The notes below the pieces were generated by a model. The model ran no database searches, was not told the DNA's origin, and worked only from the letters and a program-made list of their open reading frames with translations. Positions 32,178 through 43,611 of a stretch of DNA of 64,000 nucleotides are shown here, one piece after another. Position 1 is the stretch's first letter, and each line of letters begins with the position of its first letter. Position numbers and translations under genes: made by a program. The stretch is from Roseateles sp. (GTDB lineage Bacteria > Pseudomonadota > Gammaproteobacteria > Burkholderiales > Burkholderiaceae_C). The stretch is from assembly GCF_019237615.1 (NCBI RefSeq), contig NZ_JAFAGT010000033.1, positions 1 through 64,000 of the forward strand. The letters are read 5' to 3'.

Positions 32178-32209
32178 GTCTGGCTTTGTTCAGCACGGCG
32201 AGAGGGTCG

Positions 32210-33010
32210 TCAAGGAAGCTGCCTGGCGCGTGTGTCGTCCAACTGGGTCGCCATCCAGCGCGCCGCGAGCGCCGGCCACTGGTCGTGCGTGCCCGCCAGG
32301 CCGCGCAGCGCGAAGCCGTGTTCCGCCTGCGCAAAGACATGCGCTTCGACGTCCAGCTGGCGCTGCTGTGCTGCCACGATGAGGTTGAGCGCATGCTGCA
32401 CCGGCACGACGGGGTCGTGCAGCGCGTAAGCCAGGAAGACCGGGCAGGGCGGCAGGCCGTGGGGCTGGCCCGCGATGCCTATGGGCCAGGCGTCGTAGAA
32501 GGCCTGCTTCTCGGGTGGCGGGAAGTCGGGCTTGCCGACGGGGACTTTGTGGTCGCGGTGGTTGGCGTTGAGGGGCGCGTAGCCGATGACGGCGCCCGCC
32601 ACATCCATGTCGGTGCGCTGGCAGGCCATCACGCCGGCCAGGTGGCCACCCGAGGACATGCCCACATGCAGCAGCGGCAGCGGCGGTAGCGTGGCCAGGT
32701 GAGCCAGCGCGAGCCGGCCGTCCTGCAGCGCGATGTCGAAGGGATGGTCGTCCTGGCCAGGCAGGCGGTGCACCAGCACGTAGGCGTCCAGCCCCAGCGT
32801 GTTCAGCCATTGCGCGACCTCGACGCCCTCCTTGTCGTGCATCAGCTGCAGGTAGCCGCCGCCCGCGTAGACGAGGGCGCGGCCGCGCGCGGCTGTGGGG
32901 GAGGGGTAGGCGTGCAGTTCGGCTCGCGTGGGACGGCGGCAGACGCGATCAGGCGCGTCGCCGTCGAAGAGGTTGGGCGCGCCCTCGGACAGCGGGATCA
33001 CGGGGTTCAT
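32210..33010 (-). CDS. Alpha/beta hydrolase (carbohydrate esterase-like)
   Basis: ALVYAGGGYLQLMHDKEG, nucleophile HVGMSSGGHLAG, ALHDPVVPVQHAL. Confidence 0.8.
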   Translation of the reverse strand: MNPVIPLSEGAPNLFDGDAPDRVCRRPTRAELHAYPSPTAARGRALVYAGGGYLQLMHDKEGVEVAQWLNTLGLDAYVLVHRLPGQDDHPFDIALQDGRLALAHLATLPPLPLLHVGMSSGGHLAGVMACQRTDMDVAGAVIGYAPLNANHRDHKVPVGKPDFPPPEKQAFYDAWPIGIAGQPHGLPPCPVFLAYALHDPVVPVQHALNLIVAAQQRQLDVEAHVFAQAEHGFALRGLAGTHDQWPALAARWMATQLDDTRARQLP

Positions 33011-34851
33011 GGCTTGGCGGCTTGTGCTCGGTAATGCCGGGCCAGCACGTCGAAGGCCTGCTTGCGCTGGCCGGTCTCGGACAGCAGGCCCTTGCGGTTC
33101 CAGCCGTTCTGGAAGACAGGGTGCTCGCGGCGCGGCGAGCGGAAGTCCTTCAGCACCCAGGGCGAGAGGCCGCGCAGGTTGGGGATGCGGGCCAGCATGC
33201 CCAGCGTGGCGCGGTAGTAGGCGGCTTGGAACTCCTCGCTCCATTTCTTGGGTTGGTCGCCCAGGTCGTGGTGGTCAGCCAGCGCGTCGGCGCCGAATTC
33301 CGACACCAGCAGCGGCTTGTCGGTGGGCAGCGCCCACTGGAGCCGGTCGAGGTCTTCCAGCATGTCATCGCCGTACCAGCCCGCGTAGGTGTTGACGGCC
33401 ATCACGTCCAAGTGCGGCAGCAGCGGGTCGGCGATCCTGACCGTGTCGCCCCGGCGCTCCACCAGCAGTGCGGCGCTGATGAGGCGGCTGGAGTCCAGCG
33501 CGCGCACGGTGGCGGCCAGCGCGGCGTGGAAGCGGGTGCGGTTCTCGGCCACTGGCGTCTCGTTGCCCACGCTCCACAGCGCCAGCGCCGCGCGGTTGCG
33601 GTCGCGGTAAATGGTCTCGGCCTGCTGGCGCCGGGCCTTCAACAGTACGGCGGGATGGTCCCAGTCCACTGTCCAGTAGACGGGGATCTCGCTCCACACC
33701 AGCAGTCCCAGCTCGTCGGCTGCGCGCAGCATGGCCTCAGCATGCGGGTAGTGCGACAGACGCACATAGTTGCCATTGAGGCCTGCCTTGACCTCGCCCA
33801 GCAGCGCGCGGGCCGCCGAGTCGCTGAGACGGCGGGCCGGGTTGGCGCCCAGTTCTTCCTCGTGCAGCGACACGCCGCGCAGCGTGATGGGCTTGCCGTT
33901 CAGCAGGATCTCGCTGCCTCTCACGGCAAGCGTGCGGAAGCCCATGCGATCGGTCACGGCGTCGTCGTCGCTGGCGAAGCGCACCGCGTAGAGCTGGGGT
34001 GACTCGGGCGACCAACGCTTCAGCGCGCCGGGTGCGGCGACGTCGAAGCGGGCCTCGCCATGGGCGTCGGTCGTCGCCTGCGTCTTCAGCCCCAGGGCCT
34101 CGATCTGCACGCTGACGGGCTGGTGGGCGGCCTGCGCGCCGTTGAGCTGCAGGCTGCCCACCAGGCGGCCGGCGTCGGTCAGGCGCAGCGTGGCGTCGTC
34201 GATGAATGTGGCGGGCGTCTGGATGAGCTTCACGGGCCGCGTGATGCCGCCGTACAGGTCCCAGTCGGTGATCTCGGCAGGGATGCTCTGCGCGTCGTGG
34301 CGTGAGTCCACGCCCACGACGAGTCGGTTGCCGCTGGCGCGCAGTACATCGCCCACCTCCAGCACGAAGGGCGTGAAGCCGCCTTCGTGTCGGCCGACCT
34401 CCTTGCCGTTCAGGTAGACATGGGCGCGGTAGTTGACGGCCTCGAAGCGCAGGAAGCTGCGCTGGCCTGGCTTGGGCGGCGCAGCATCGAAGCGGCGCTG
34501 GAACCAGACCAAGCCGTCGTACCAGCGCAGCTCGGGTGTGGCGGCGTTCCAGGCGCCGGGGATCTCCATGGCCGGGCCACGGTCGAGGTCGAACTCGAAG
34601 AAGCCCGTGCCGGGCTTGGCCTCCTCGGCGGCGACGTCCACGTCGCGGTGGCGCTGCATGCGTGACTTGGCGACCCAGCCGTTGATGTCGCTCAGGCCGG
34701 TGCGGTAGTAGTCCTTGGAATAGGTCCAGCGGCCTGAGAGGTCCTGCACCTCGGCGCGCTGGCCAGTCAGCAGCAGGGGCGGGCGCAGCGCGTCAGCGGC
34801 GAAGGCGGGCGCGGCAATGAGCGCCAGCAGGGCAAGCGCGCGACGGATCAC
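33007..34851 (-). CDS. Glycoside hydrolase family 2 (beta-glucuronidase/galactosidase-like)
   Basis: SLHEEELG, LALWSVGNETPVAENR, LLVSEFGADAL; GTG start, signal peptide, GTGA overlap upstream. Confidence 0.85.
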   Translation of the reverse strand: MIRRALALLALIAAPAFAADALRPPLLLTGQRAEVQDLSGRWTYSKDYYRTGLSDINGWVAKSRMQRHRDVDVAAEEAKPGTGFFEFDLDRGPAMEIPGAWNAATPELRWYDGLVWFQRRFDAAPPKPGQRSFLRFEAVNYRAHVYLNGKEVGRHEGGFTPFVLEVGDVLRASGNRLVVGVDSRHDAQSIPAEITDWDLYGGITRPVKLIQTPATFIDDATLRLTDAGRLVGSLQLNGAQAAHQPVSVQIEALGLKTQATTDAHGEARFDVAAPGALKRWSPESPQLYAVRFASDDDAVTDRMGFRTLAVRGSEILLNGKPITLRGVSLHEEELGANPARRLSDSAARALLGEVKAGLNGNYVRLSHYPHAEAMLRAADELGLLVWSEIPVYWTVDWDHPAVLLKARRQQAETIYRDRNRAALALWSVGNETPVAENRTRFHAALAATVRALDSSRLISAALLVERRGDTVRIADPLLPHLDVMAVNTYAGWYGDDMLEDLDRLQWALPTDKPLLVSEFGADALADHHDLGDQPKKWSEEFQAAYYRATLGMLARIPNLRGLSPWVLKDFRSPRREHPVFQNGWNRKGLLSETGQRKQAFDVLARHYRAQAAKP

Positions 34852-36395
34852 GGCTGCACTTCCAGCACGAGCACCGACTTGGCCGGCAGGGTCACGGCCA
34901 GCTGGCCGCCCGTGGCCTGCGCCTTGAACGACTGCGGCCTGACACGGTCTGGCGCCTCGAAGCGGTTCTCGGCGTCCATGGTGGCGGCCGTCAGCAGTTG
35001 GCCGGTCACGGCGCGCACGCTCTTGCCGCCCACGGCGATCTGCAGCGGCAGTGGGTTGCCGGGATGGGTGTTGGCAAGGCTGAGCAGCAGCCGGCCGTCG
35101 GCGCCCTTGGCGGCGCTGGCGGACAAGGCCGGGATGCTGTGCTGGCCCAGCGTGTAGGCCGGCACGCCGGCCAGCTTCACCGGCAGCGAAGTCGCGTCCT
35201 GGAAGGGCAGGTGCATCGCGAACGCGTGGTAGCTGGGCGTCAGCACCATGCGCTCCTGGTCTGTGACGACCATGGCCTGCAGCACGTTGACCATCTGCGC
35301 GATGTTGGCCATCTTCACGCGCTCGGCATGGCGGTGGAAGACGTGGAAGTGCAGCGCGGCCAGCACCGCATCGCGCAGCGTATTGCGCTGGACGAGGAAG
35401 CCGGCGTCGGTGCCGGGCTCGGGGTCGTACCAGCTGCCCCATTCGTCGAAGTAGATGGCGAGCTTCCTCGCGGGATCGTTGCGGTCCAGGATTTCGCGGT
35501 GCTTGGCGAGGTAGCCGTCAATGGTCTGCGGCACGGCCAGCGTAGAGATCCACTCGGCCTCGGGGAAGGCGATGGCCGAGCCCTTCTTCTCCCAGTCTCG
35601 CGTGGGCAGCGAGTACTGGTGGTGGGTGACGGCATCCATGCGCTGCTTGATCTCGGCGCTCAGCGTCTCGACCCAGTTCAGCTCCAAGCCCTGGCCGCCA
35701 CTGGCGACCAGCTTGGGCCGGTTGCCTCGCGGCGCCTTGGCGAAGGTGGACCAGTGCCTGTAGAGGTCGGCGTAGTAGCCGGGCTTCATGTGGCCGCCGC
35801 AGCCCCAGCTTTCGTTGCCTATTCCCCAGTGCTGGATCTTCCAGGGCTTGTCGCGGCCGTTGGCGCGGCGCTCTCTGGCCAGCGCCGTGTCGCCTTCGGC
35901 CGTCAGGTATTCCAGCCATTCGGCCATCTCCTGCACGGTGCCGGAGCCGAGGTTGGCGTTGATGTACACCTCGCTGCCGAGCTGCTCGGCGAGGTCCATG
36001 AACTCATGCGTGCCCACCGCGTTGGGCTCGATGACGCCTCCCCAGCTGGTGTTGACGCGTGGCGGACGCCGGGCCTGCGGGCCGATGCCGTCCCGCCAGT
36101 GGTATTCGTCGGCGAAGCAGCCGCCGGGCCAGCGCAGCACGGGCACCTTGATGGCCTTGAGCGCGTTGACGACGTCGCTGCGCCAGCCGCGCACATTGGG
36201 GATCCTGGAGTCCGCCCCCACCCAGAGGCCGCCGTAGATGCCGGCGCCCAGGTGCTCGGCGAACTGGCCGTAGATCTGGCGCGCGATGACGGGGCCGGGC
36301 TGGTCGGCTTGGATGTCGATGCGGACCGGCTCGGCCGCGCGGGCGGCAAGGGACGCGGCGAGGCAGATGGAGAGCAGCAGCTGTTTCATCGGCAT
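34848..36395 (-). CDS. Alpha-L-arabinofuranosidase, GH51
   Basis: IYGQFAEHLGAGIYGGLWVG, LRWPGGCFADEYHWRDGIGP, HWGIGNESWGCGG; signal peptide. Confidence 0.93.
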   Translation of the reverse strand: MPMKQLLLSICLAASLAARAAEPVRIDIQADQPGPVIARQIYGQFAEHLGAGIYGGLWVGADSRIPNVRGWRSDVVNALKAIKVPVLRWPGGCFADEYHWRDGIGPQARRPPRVNTSWGGVIEPNAVGTHEFMDLAEQLGSEVYINANLGSGTVQEMAEWLEYLTAEGDTALARERRANGRDKPWKIQHWGIGNESWGCGGHMKPGYYADLYRHWSTFAKAPRGNRPKLVASGGQGLELNWVETLSAEIKQRMDAVTHHQYSLPTRDWEKKGSAIAFPEAEWISTLAVPQTIDGYLAKHREILDRNDPARKLAIYFDEWGSWYDPEPGTDAGFLVQRNTLRDAVLAALHFHVFHRHAERVKMANIAQMVNVLQAMVVTDQERMVLTPSYHAFAMHLPFQDATSLPVKLAGVPAYTLGQHSIPALSASAAKGADGRLLLSLANTHPGNPLPLQIAVGGKSVRAVTGQLLTAATMDAENRFEAPDRVRPQSFKAQATGGQLAVTLPAKSVLVLEVQP

Positions 36396-37156
36396 TGGAG
36401 GATCTGGAAGTCGCGGATCTGCAGGCGGCTGGCCGTGGTGCGCAGCGCGAAATAGCCTTGCAGGCGAGGTTGGGGATCGGTGCGGGTGAAGACAGCCCGG
36501 CCGTCGGCCGACCAGAGCAGGTGGACGGGGTCGGTGGCCGTGGGCCGGCGCGAGACGATCTCGATGGCCAGCGGCTTGGCCAGGTGCAGCCGGGTCTGAG
36601 GCGTCATGGGCTGCTCGCCGGGCTCGGCGATTGACGCGTCGGCGAAGCCGGCCAGCAGGCGGCGCCGGCTGCCGTCGTACAGGCGCAGCCGCGTCGTCGT
36701 GTTGGCATTGGCGCCGAAGCCGGCGTAGTAGGTGGGCAGATCGTCGTAGCCGGCGAACCTGCCGCTGCGTGGATGGGGCTCGGCGCCATCCGCTTCGAGC
36801 GCATTCCAGAACATGTTCAGGTCCGAGATGCGGCCGGCATGCGGCCCGGCGCTGACCGGGGCCGGCAGGGCCGTGGCGCTGAAGCGGATGGCGTAGTCGC
36901 CCGACAGCGGCTCGCGCCACCACAGGCTCAGGCCGGCGGGCGTGGCAATGTCCAGCGTGCCCCTGTCGGCGGTGACGACGGCGCGCGCGTCCTCGGCTTC
37001 CAGCCGCCAGCGCGTCAGGCCGGCGCGGAAGTCGTCAGCGGCGACTTGCTCCAGCCGGCGCGGCGCTTCGCACCATTCGGCAGCGGATGTCGTCAGCGGC
37101 AACGCGAGCGTCAGCCCGACTAGCCCGCAAAGTGGAAGACGGAAGGCAGAGACCAT
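36386..37156 (-). CDS. DUF6250-like exported protein
   Basis: Signal peptide MVSAFRLPLCGLVGLTLALPLTTSAAEW; WWREPLSGDYAIRFSATALP...DLNMFWNALEADG. Confidence 0.6.
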   Translation of the reverse strand: MVSAFRLPLCGLVGLTLALPLTTSAAEWCEAPRRLEQVAADDFRAGLTRWRLEAEDARAVVTADRGTLDIATPAGLSLWWREPLSGDYAIRFSATALPAPVSAGPHAGRISDLNMFWNALEADGAEPHPRSGRFAGYDDLPTYYAGFGANANTTTRLRLYDGSRRRLLAGFADASIAEPGEQPMTPQTRLHLAKPLAIEIVSRRPTATDPVHLLWSADGRAVFTRTDPQPRLQGYFALRTTASRLQIRDFQILQCR

Positions 37157-37443
37157 TGACGTGGCTTGTTGTCTGCTTCGACTTCCATCAGCGGGGCCAT
37201 GTAGTCCCACCAGCGGCGCATGACGGGCTGCAGCGGTAGCTCGTCGAAGGCCTTGCCCGGCTTGCGCTTGAGCACGGCGAACAAGCTCAGCGTGCCCTCG
37301 TCCAGGAAGATGGAGTAGTCGTGGATGCCGGCGGCGCGCAGCGCCTGGGCCAGCTCTGGCCACAGCTCGTCGTGGCGCTTCTTGTACTCCGGCACCACGC
37401 CGGGCTTGAGCTGCATCCTGAAGGCGAGGATCTCGTCGCTCAT
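37120..37443 (-). CDS. rhaM: L-rhamnose mutarotase
   Basis: FRMQLKPGVVPEYKKRHDELWPELAQALRAAGIHDYSIFLDEGTLSLFAVL, MRRWWDYMAPLM. Confidence 0.92.
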   Translation of the reverse strand: MSDEILAFRMQLKPGVVPEYKKRHDELWPELAQALRAAGIHDYSIFLDEGTLSLFAVLKRKPGKAFDELPLQPVMRRWWDYMAPLMEVEADNKPRQWSLPSVFHFAG

Positions 37444-37466
37444 CGTCTTGTCTCCTTGTGGGTTCT

Positions 37467-38849
37467 TCAAAGCACGTCCTGCTCGGCCATGCTCAGCGCC
37501 GACACGTCGCGGCGGCGCAGTGCCGGGTCCTCGTGCCAGTGCCGGGTGTCCAGGCCGGCCAGCTCGACGCCGGCGCCCACCGCGATGGGCGTGCCGGTCT
37601 GCAGCCGGCAGTCGGCGCCGAAGCGCCAGCCGCGCACGTCCTGCACATGGCCGCCGCACCTGGCCTGGAGGTCCAGCCCGCTGAAATGGAAGTCGCGCAG
37701 CGGCGCCTCGGCATAGGCGTCCACCTCGAAGGCGACCTGGGCGCCGCGGGCGTGCAGCTGGGCAATTCGCACGCCGCCGACCTCGGTGCGGCCGAGTCCA
37801 GGGGGCACGGGCGCGGTAAGGGCCCGCCAGTGGCGCGGCGCGTGGGGCAGTTCGGCATCGGGGATGTGGGCGCGGCTGTAGCCGGGGTTCCAGTTCATCG
37901 TCACGCGCAGCGCCGTGGGCACGTCGCGCAGCGTGATCTGGCTGAGCTGCAGGTCCTCGATGCGCCCGCCGCGTGTGGGTGCGGACTTGAACAGCACACC
38001 TACCGGCACGCCGCCCAGCACTTCGATGCGCTGGGCATGGATGCGGCGCAGGCCGCCGGAGGTCTCGCTGCCAAAAGTGAGGCCGGCGGCGCCTTCGCGG
38101 ATGATGCAGTCGCTGATCGTGATGTCCTCGCTGGGCCGCGCAACACGCAGGCCGTCGGCGTCGCGGCCGGCCTTCAGGCACAGGGCGTCGTCGTTGACGG
38201 CTATGTCGGCGCGGCGGATCTGCACGCGGCGCGAGGAGTCGACGTCGATGCCGTCGGTGGACGGACCGCGCGCTTCCTCGTTGTTGCGGATGGTGACGCC
38301 GTCGACGACGACGTCCTCGGAGTAGCAGAGGTGCAGCGTCCAGAAGCCCGAACGGCGCAGCAGCAGGCCTTCGCCGATGCGGACGCGGGCCGACTCGAAG
38401 ACCTGCACGAGGCGGGGGCGTTGTGCGTCGTAGTCCGACGCCCATCGCAGGCCGCGCGGCTCGTAGAGCGCGCGCAAGGCCCAGTAGCTGTCCCAGAACA
38501 CTTGGCCGTCGCCGTCAATGCAGCCCTCGCCGACGAGGCTGACGTCGTGCTCGCCGTAGATGTTGACGAGGGCCGCCGGCCAGCGCATCTCGATGCCTGC
38601 CACGCGCGTGGGCAACAGCGGGTAGTCGGCCAGGTCGTGCGAGCCCAGCAGCATGGCGCCGCGGTCCAGTCGCAGCGTCATGCCGCTCTTCAGGAAGAGG
38701 GCGCCCGTCAGGTAGACGCCGGGGCCCAGACGCAACTCCGAACCCTGCAGGGCGGCCGAGTCGATGGCAGCCTGCAGGGCGCGGGTGTCGAGCGCACACC
38801 CGTCACCGCGGGCGCCGAAGGCCTGCGCATCCACGCAAGCCCGCGTCAT
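37467..38849 (-). CDS. GH28 (polygalacturonase/rhamnogalacturonase family), no signal peptide
   Basis: VDAQAFGARGDGCALDTRALQAAID, STDGIDVDSSRRVQIRRADIAVNDDALCLKAG, GSETSGGLRRI. Confidence 0.88.
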   Translation of the reverse strand: MTRACVDAQAFGARGDGCALDTRALQAAIDSAALQGSELRLGPGVYLTGALFLKSGMTLRLDRGAMLLGSHDLADYPLLPTRVAGIEMRWPAALVNIYGEHDVSLVGEGCIDGDGQVFWDSYWALRALYEPRGLRWASDYDAQRPRLVQVFESARVRIGEGLLLRRSGFWTLHLCYSEDVVVDGVTIRNNEEARGPSTDGIDVDSSRRVQIRRADIAVNDDALCLKAGRDADGLRVARPSEDITISDCIIREGAAGLTFGSETSGGLRRIHAQRIEVLGGVPVGVLFKSAPTRGGRIEDLQLSQITLRDVPTALRVTMNWNPGYSRAHIPDAELPHAPRHWRALTAPVPPGLGRTEVGGVRIAQLHARGAQVAFEVDAYAEAPLRDFHFSGLDLQARCGGHVQDVRGWRFGADCRLQTGTPIAVGAGVELAGLDTRHWHEDPALRRRDVSALSMAEQDVL

Positions 38850-40147
38850 CAGACGATGCCGCTGCCAGAGGCGCCAGCCTTCGGGGGACGCTTGACGGCC
38901 ACTTGATTGCGGTAGCCGCTGGCGCGGTAGGCCGCAACCGGGTCGATGGCGCCGCCGGCGCGCAGGCGGGCCATCGCGAGGATGGGACTGACGTCGGTGC
39001 GGAAGGCCTTCTTCAGCGTCTGCGCGGACTGCAGCGCGTCGTTGTCGGCCTGGAAGCCGGCCAGTGCGGCGCGGTCCACCAGCGCGGCCTGCACGAAGGC
39101 GCGCTGAACTTCGACGGCGCTGCTCATCAGGCTCTCGATGGGATCGGTCACGTTGTGCGACTGGTCCAGCATGTAGGCGGGGTTGAACGCCGCACCGTCG
39201 CGCTGGGCCGCATCGGCCAGCTCGTTGAAGACCAGGAAGAGCTGGAAGGGGTCGATGGAGCCCGAGTCCAGGTCGTCGTCGCCGTACTTGCTGTCGTTGA
39301 AGTGGAAGCCGCCCAGCTTGCCGAACTGCGCCAGGCGCGCCACGATCATCTCGATGTTGGTGTTGGGCGCGTGGTGGCCCAGGTCCACCAGGCACTTGGC
39401 CTTCTCGCCCAGTTGCTGGGCGACGGCGAAGCTGGTGCCCCAGTCGGCGATGACGGTGCAGTAGAAGGCCGGCTCGAAGAGCTTGTGCTCGATGTACATC
39501 AGCCAGTCGGCCGGCAGCGCGGCGTAGATGCCCTTGGCGCTGTCCAGGTAGCGCTCCAGCGCGCCGCGCAGGTTGTGTTGGCCGGGGAAGTTGGCGCCGT
39601 CGCCCACCCACACCGTCAGGCCCTTGGAGCCCAAGGTCTTGCCCAGCTCGATGCACTCGATGTTGTGAGCCACGGCCTGCTCGCGGGCGGCCTGGCTCTG
39701 CGCGGTCAGGCTGCCGTACTTGTAGCTGTGGGCCTGGCCGGCCTGGTCCTGGAAGGTGTTGGAGTTGACGGCGTCAAAGCCCAGGCCCAGCGAGTCGGCC
39801 TGCTGGCGCAGCGCCTTGGGGTCGGCCGGCTTGTCCCACGGGAAGTGCAGGGACACAGTGGGCGTGGCGCGGGTGAGCTGGTGGATGACGGCGCAGTCCT
39901 CCAGCTTCTCGGTCACGTCGCGCGGCTCGCCCATGCCCGGGAAACGCGCGAAGCGCGTGCCACCGGTGCCCACGCCCCAGCTGGGCACGGCCACGGCGAA
40001 GCCCTGGGCCTTGGCGGTCAGCGCGTCGATGTCCACGCCGCGGCGCGACAGCATGCCGCCCAGCGCGTCGTAGTCGGCCTGCAGCGCGGCGCGCTGCGTG
40101 GCGTTGTGCTGCTCGACCTGGGCCGCGTCGATGATGGTCTTGCTCAT
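38849..40147 (-). CDS. L-rhamnose isomerase (RhaI type)
   Basis: LSRRGVDIDALTAKAQGFAVAVPSWGVGTGGTRFARFPG and FHFNDSKYGDDDLDSGSIDPFQLFLVFNEL. Confidence 0.9.
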   Translation of the reverse strand: MSKTIIDAAQVEQHNATQRAALQADYDALGGMLSRRGVDIDALTAKAQGFAVAVPSWGVGTGGTRFARFPGMGEPRDVTEKLEDCAVIHQLTRATPTVSLHFPWDKPADPKALRQQADSLGLGFDAVNSNTFQDQAGQAHSYKYGSLTAQSQAAREQAVAHNIECIELGKTLGSKGLTVWVGDGANFPGQHNLRGALERYLDSAKGIYAALPADWLMYIEHKLFEPAFYCTVIADWGTSFAVAQQLGEKAKCLVDLGHHAPNTNIEMIVARLAQFGKLGGFHFNDSKYGDDDLDSGSIDPFQLFLVFNELADAAQRDGAAFNPAYMLDQSHNVTDPIESLMSSAVEVQRAFVQAALVDRAALAGFQADNDALQSAQTLKKAFRTDVSPILAMARLRAGGAIDPVAAYRASGYRNQVAVKRPPKAGASGSGIV

Positions 40148-40168
40148 GCTTGTCTCCTGCGCCGATTC

Positions 40169-42277
<2,109 letters not shown>

Positions 42278-42455
42278 CAGCTTGCCTGTATAAGGTCCGT
42301 CACTTGTCCCCATGGCCGCGGCCTGCGGTCCCCGGGGCCCGCGTCTGGCGGGTTAGCGGGCCGCAGTGTGGAGCGAAACACTGCGCGATGCGCGGAGCCT
42401 GCGCAGTAAATCAAAAGGATGAGCGAAAGCGCCGCCGGCCATGCCGCCGCTCACG

Positions 42456-42479
42456 AAACGCTCACGGCCGTGAGCGTTT
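42456..42479. promoter_or_regulatory. 24-bp perfect palindrome, candidate operator in the divergent rhamnose promoter region
   Basis: AAACGCTCACGGCCGTGAGCGTTT, containing TCACG-GC-CGTGA. Confidence 0.75.
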
Positions 42480-42484
42480 CCTGA

Positions 42485-42513
42485 TTGACGCTGTCACGCA
42501 CCTGACGTAATCT
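42485..42513 (+). promoter_or_regulatory. Sigma70-like promoter for the DeoR gene
   Basis: TTGACG - 17 nt - TAATCT, starting 5 bp after the palindrome. Confidence 0.5.
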
Positions 42514-42729
42514 GCACTTGGAACGGCGTTTCACCCAGGCTTTGATTGATTCCCAGCGTGAGTGGACGTACCTCCGGCGGCCGTCGCCTACGCCCTCCAG
42601 CCGCACGCCCCGACCCGGCCTCAGCCGGGCCGCCAAGCCAAACGATGCCCGCCCTCCAGAGGCTGGGTTCCATAAATACGAGACAACGGTCGCCGCCGGT
42701 TCTCCGGGACGCCCGAGAAGGTGATCCTC

Positions 42730-43611
42730 ATGATCAATCACAAGCGCCACAAACGCCTGCTAAAACTACTGGACGAGCGCGAGCACGCCAGCGTCCAGCA
42801 ATTGATGGAGTGGTTGTCGGCATCCGCCGCCACCGTACGCCGGGATATTTCATGGCTGGCCGCGAAAAACCAGTTGACGCGTACCCGTGGTGGCGCGCAA
42901 AGACTGGAGCAGAAGAAAAAGTCTTATACGCTGTCCAGCGAGACATTTCAAAACAACGCCCAGCAGAATACTGCGGCCAAGCGCGCCATCGCCCGTTATG
43001 CCACCTCGATGTGCAATAACGGAGAAACCATCATCATCAACGGTGGAACCACCACGTTCATGATGGCGGAGTTTCTCGTCGAGAAACAGCTGAAGATTCT
43101 CACGAATTCCTTCCTGATGGCCGAGCGCCTGCTCGTCACCAGCGACAACGAAATCATCCTGCCGGGCGGGCGGGTCTACCGCGAGCAGAACGTCATCCTC
43201 AGCCCGTTCGAGAACGACGTCGCCCAGCACCATTACGCGGCCAAGATGTTCATGGGCGTCTACGGCCTGTCCATCCTGGGCCTGATGGAAGCCGACCCGC
43301 TGCTGATCCAGGCCGAGAAGCGCCTCATCGGCCAGGCCGAGGAACTGGTCGTGCTGGTGGACAGCTCCAAGTTCCAGCGCAAGGCCGGCCTGGTGCTGTG
43401 CGGGCTGAACCGCGTCTCCACCGTCATCACCGACACCGGTGCGTCCGACAGCGCCGTGCAACTGCTGGAGCATTACGGCGTGCGCGTCATCACCGTGGAG
43501 CCCGAAGCGGTGGACCCCAGGGTCGTGGAGGCTTCGGCCATGAGCTCGCACGACTACGCGGCCGTGCTGGAAGCCGGCGCCTATGGACGCCATGCGGGGC
43601 TGAACTCTTGA
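42730..43611 (+). CDS. DeoR-family transcriptional regulator
   Basis: HKRLLKLLDEREHASVQQLMEWLSASAATVRRDISWLAAKNQLTRTRGGA; DeoR C-terminal sugar-phosphate sensor domain. Confidence 0.92.
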   Translation: MINHKRHKRLLKLLDEREHASVQQLMEWLSASAATVRRDISWLAAKNQLTRTRGGAQRLEQKKKSYTLSSETFQNNAQQNTAAKRAIARYATSMCNNGETIIINGGTTTFMMAEFLVEKQLKILTNSFLMAERLLVTSDNEIILPGGRVYREQNVILSPFENDVAQHHYAAKMFMGVYGLSILGLMEADPLLIQAEKRLIGQAEELVVLVDSSKFQRKAGLVLCGLNRVSTVITDTGASDSAVQLLEHYGVRVITVEPEAVDPRVVEASAMSSHDYAAVLEAGAYGRHAGLNS

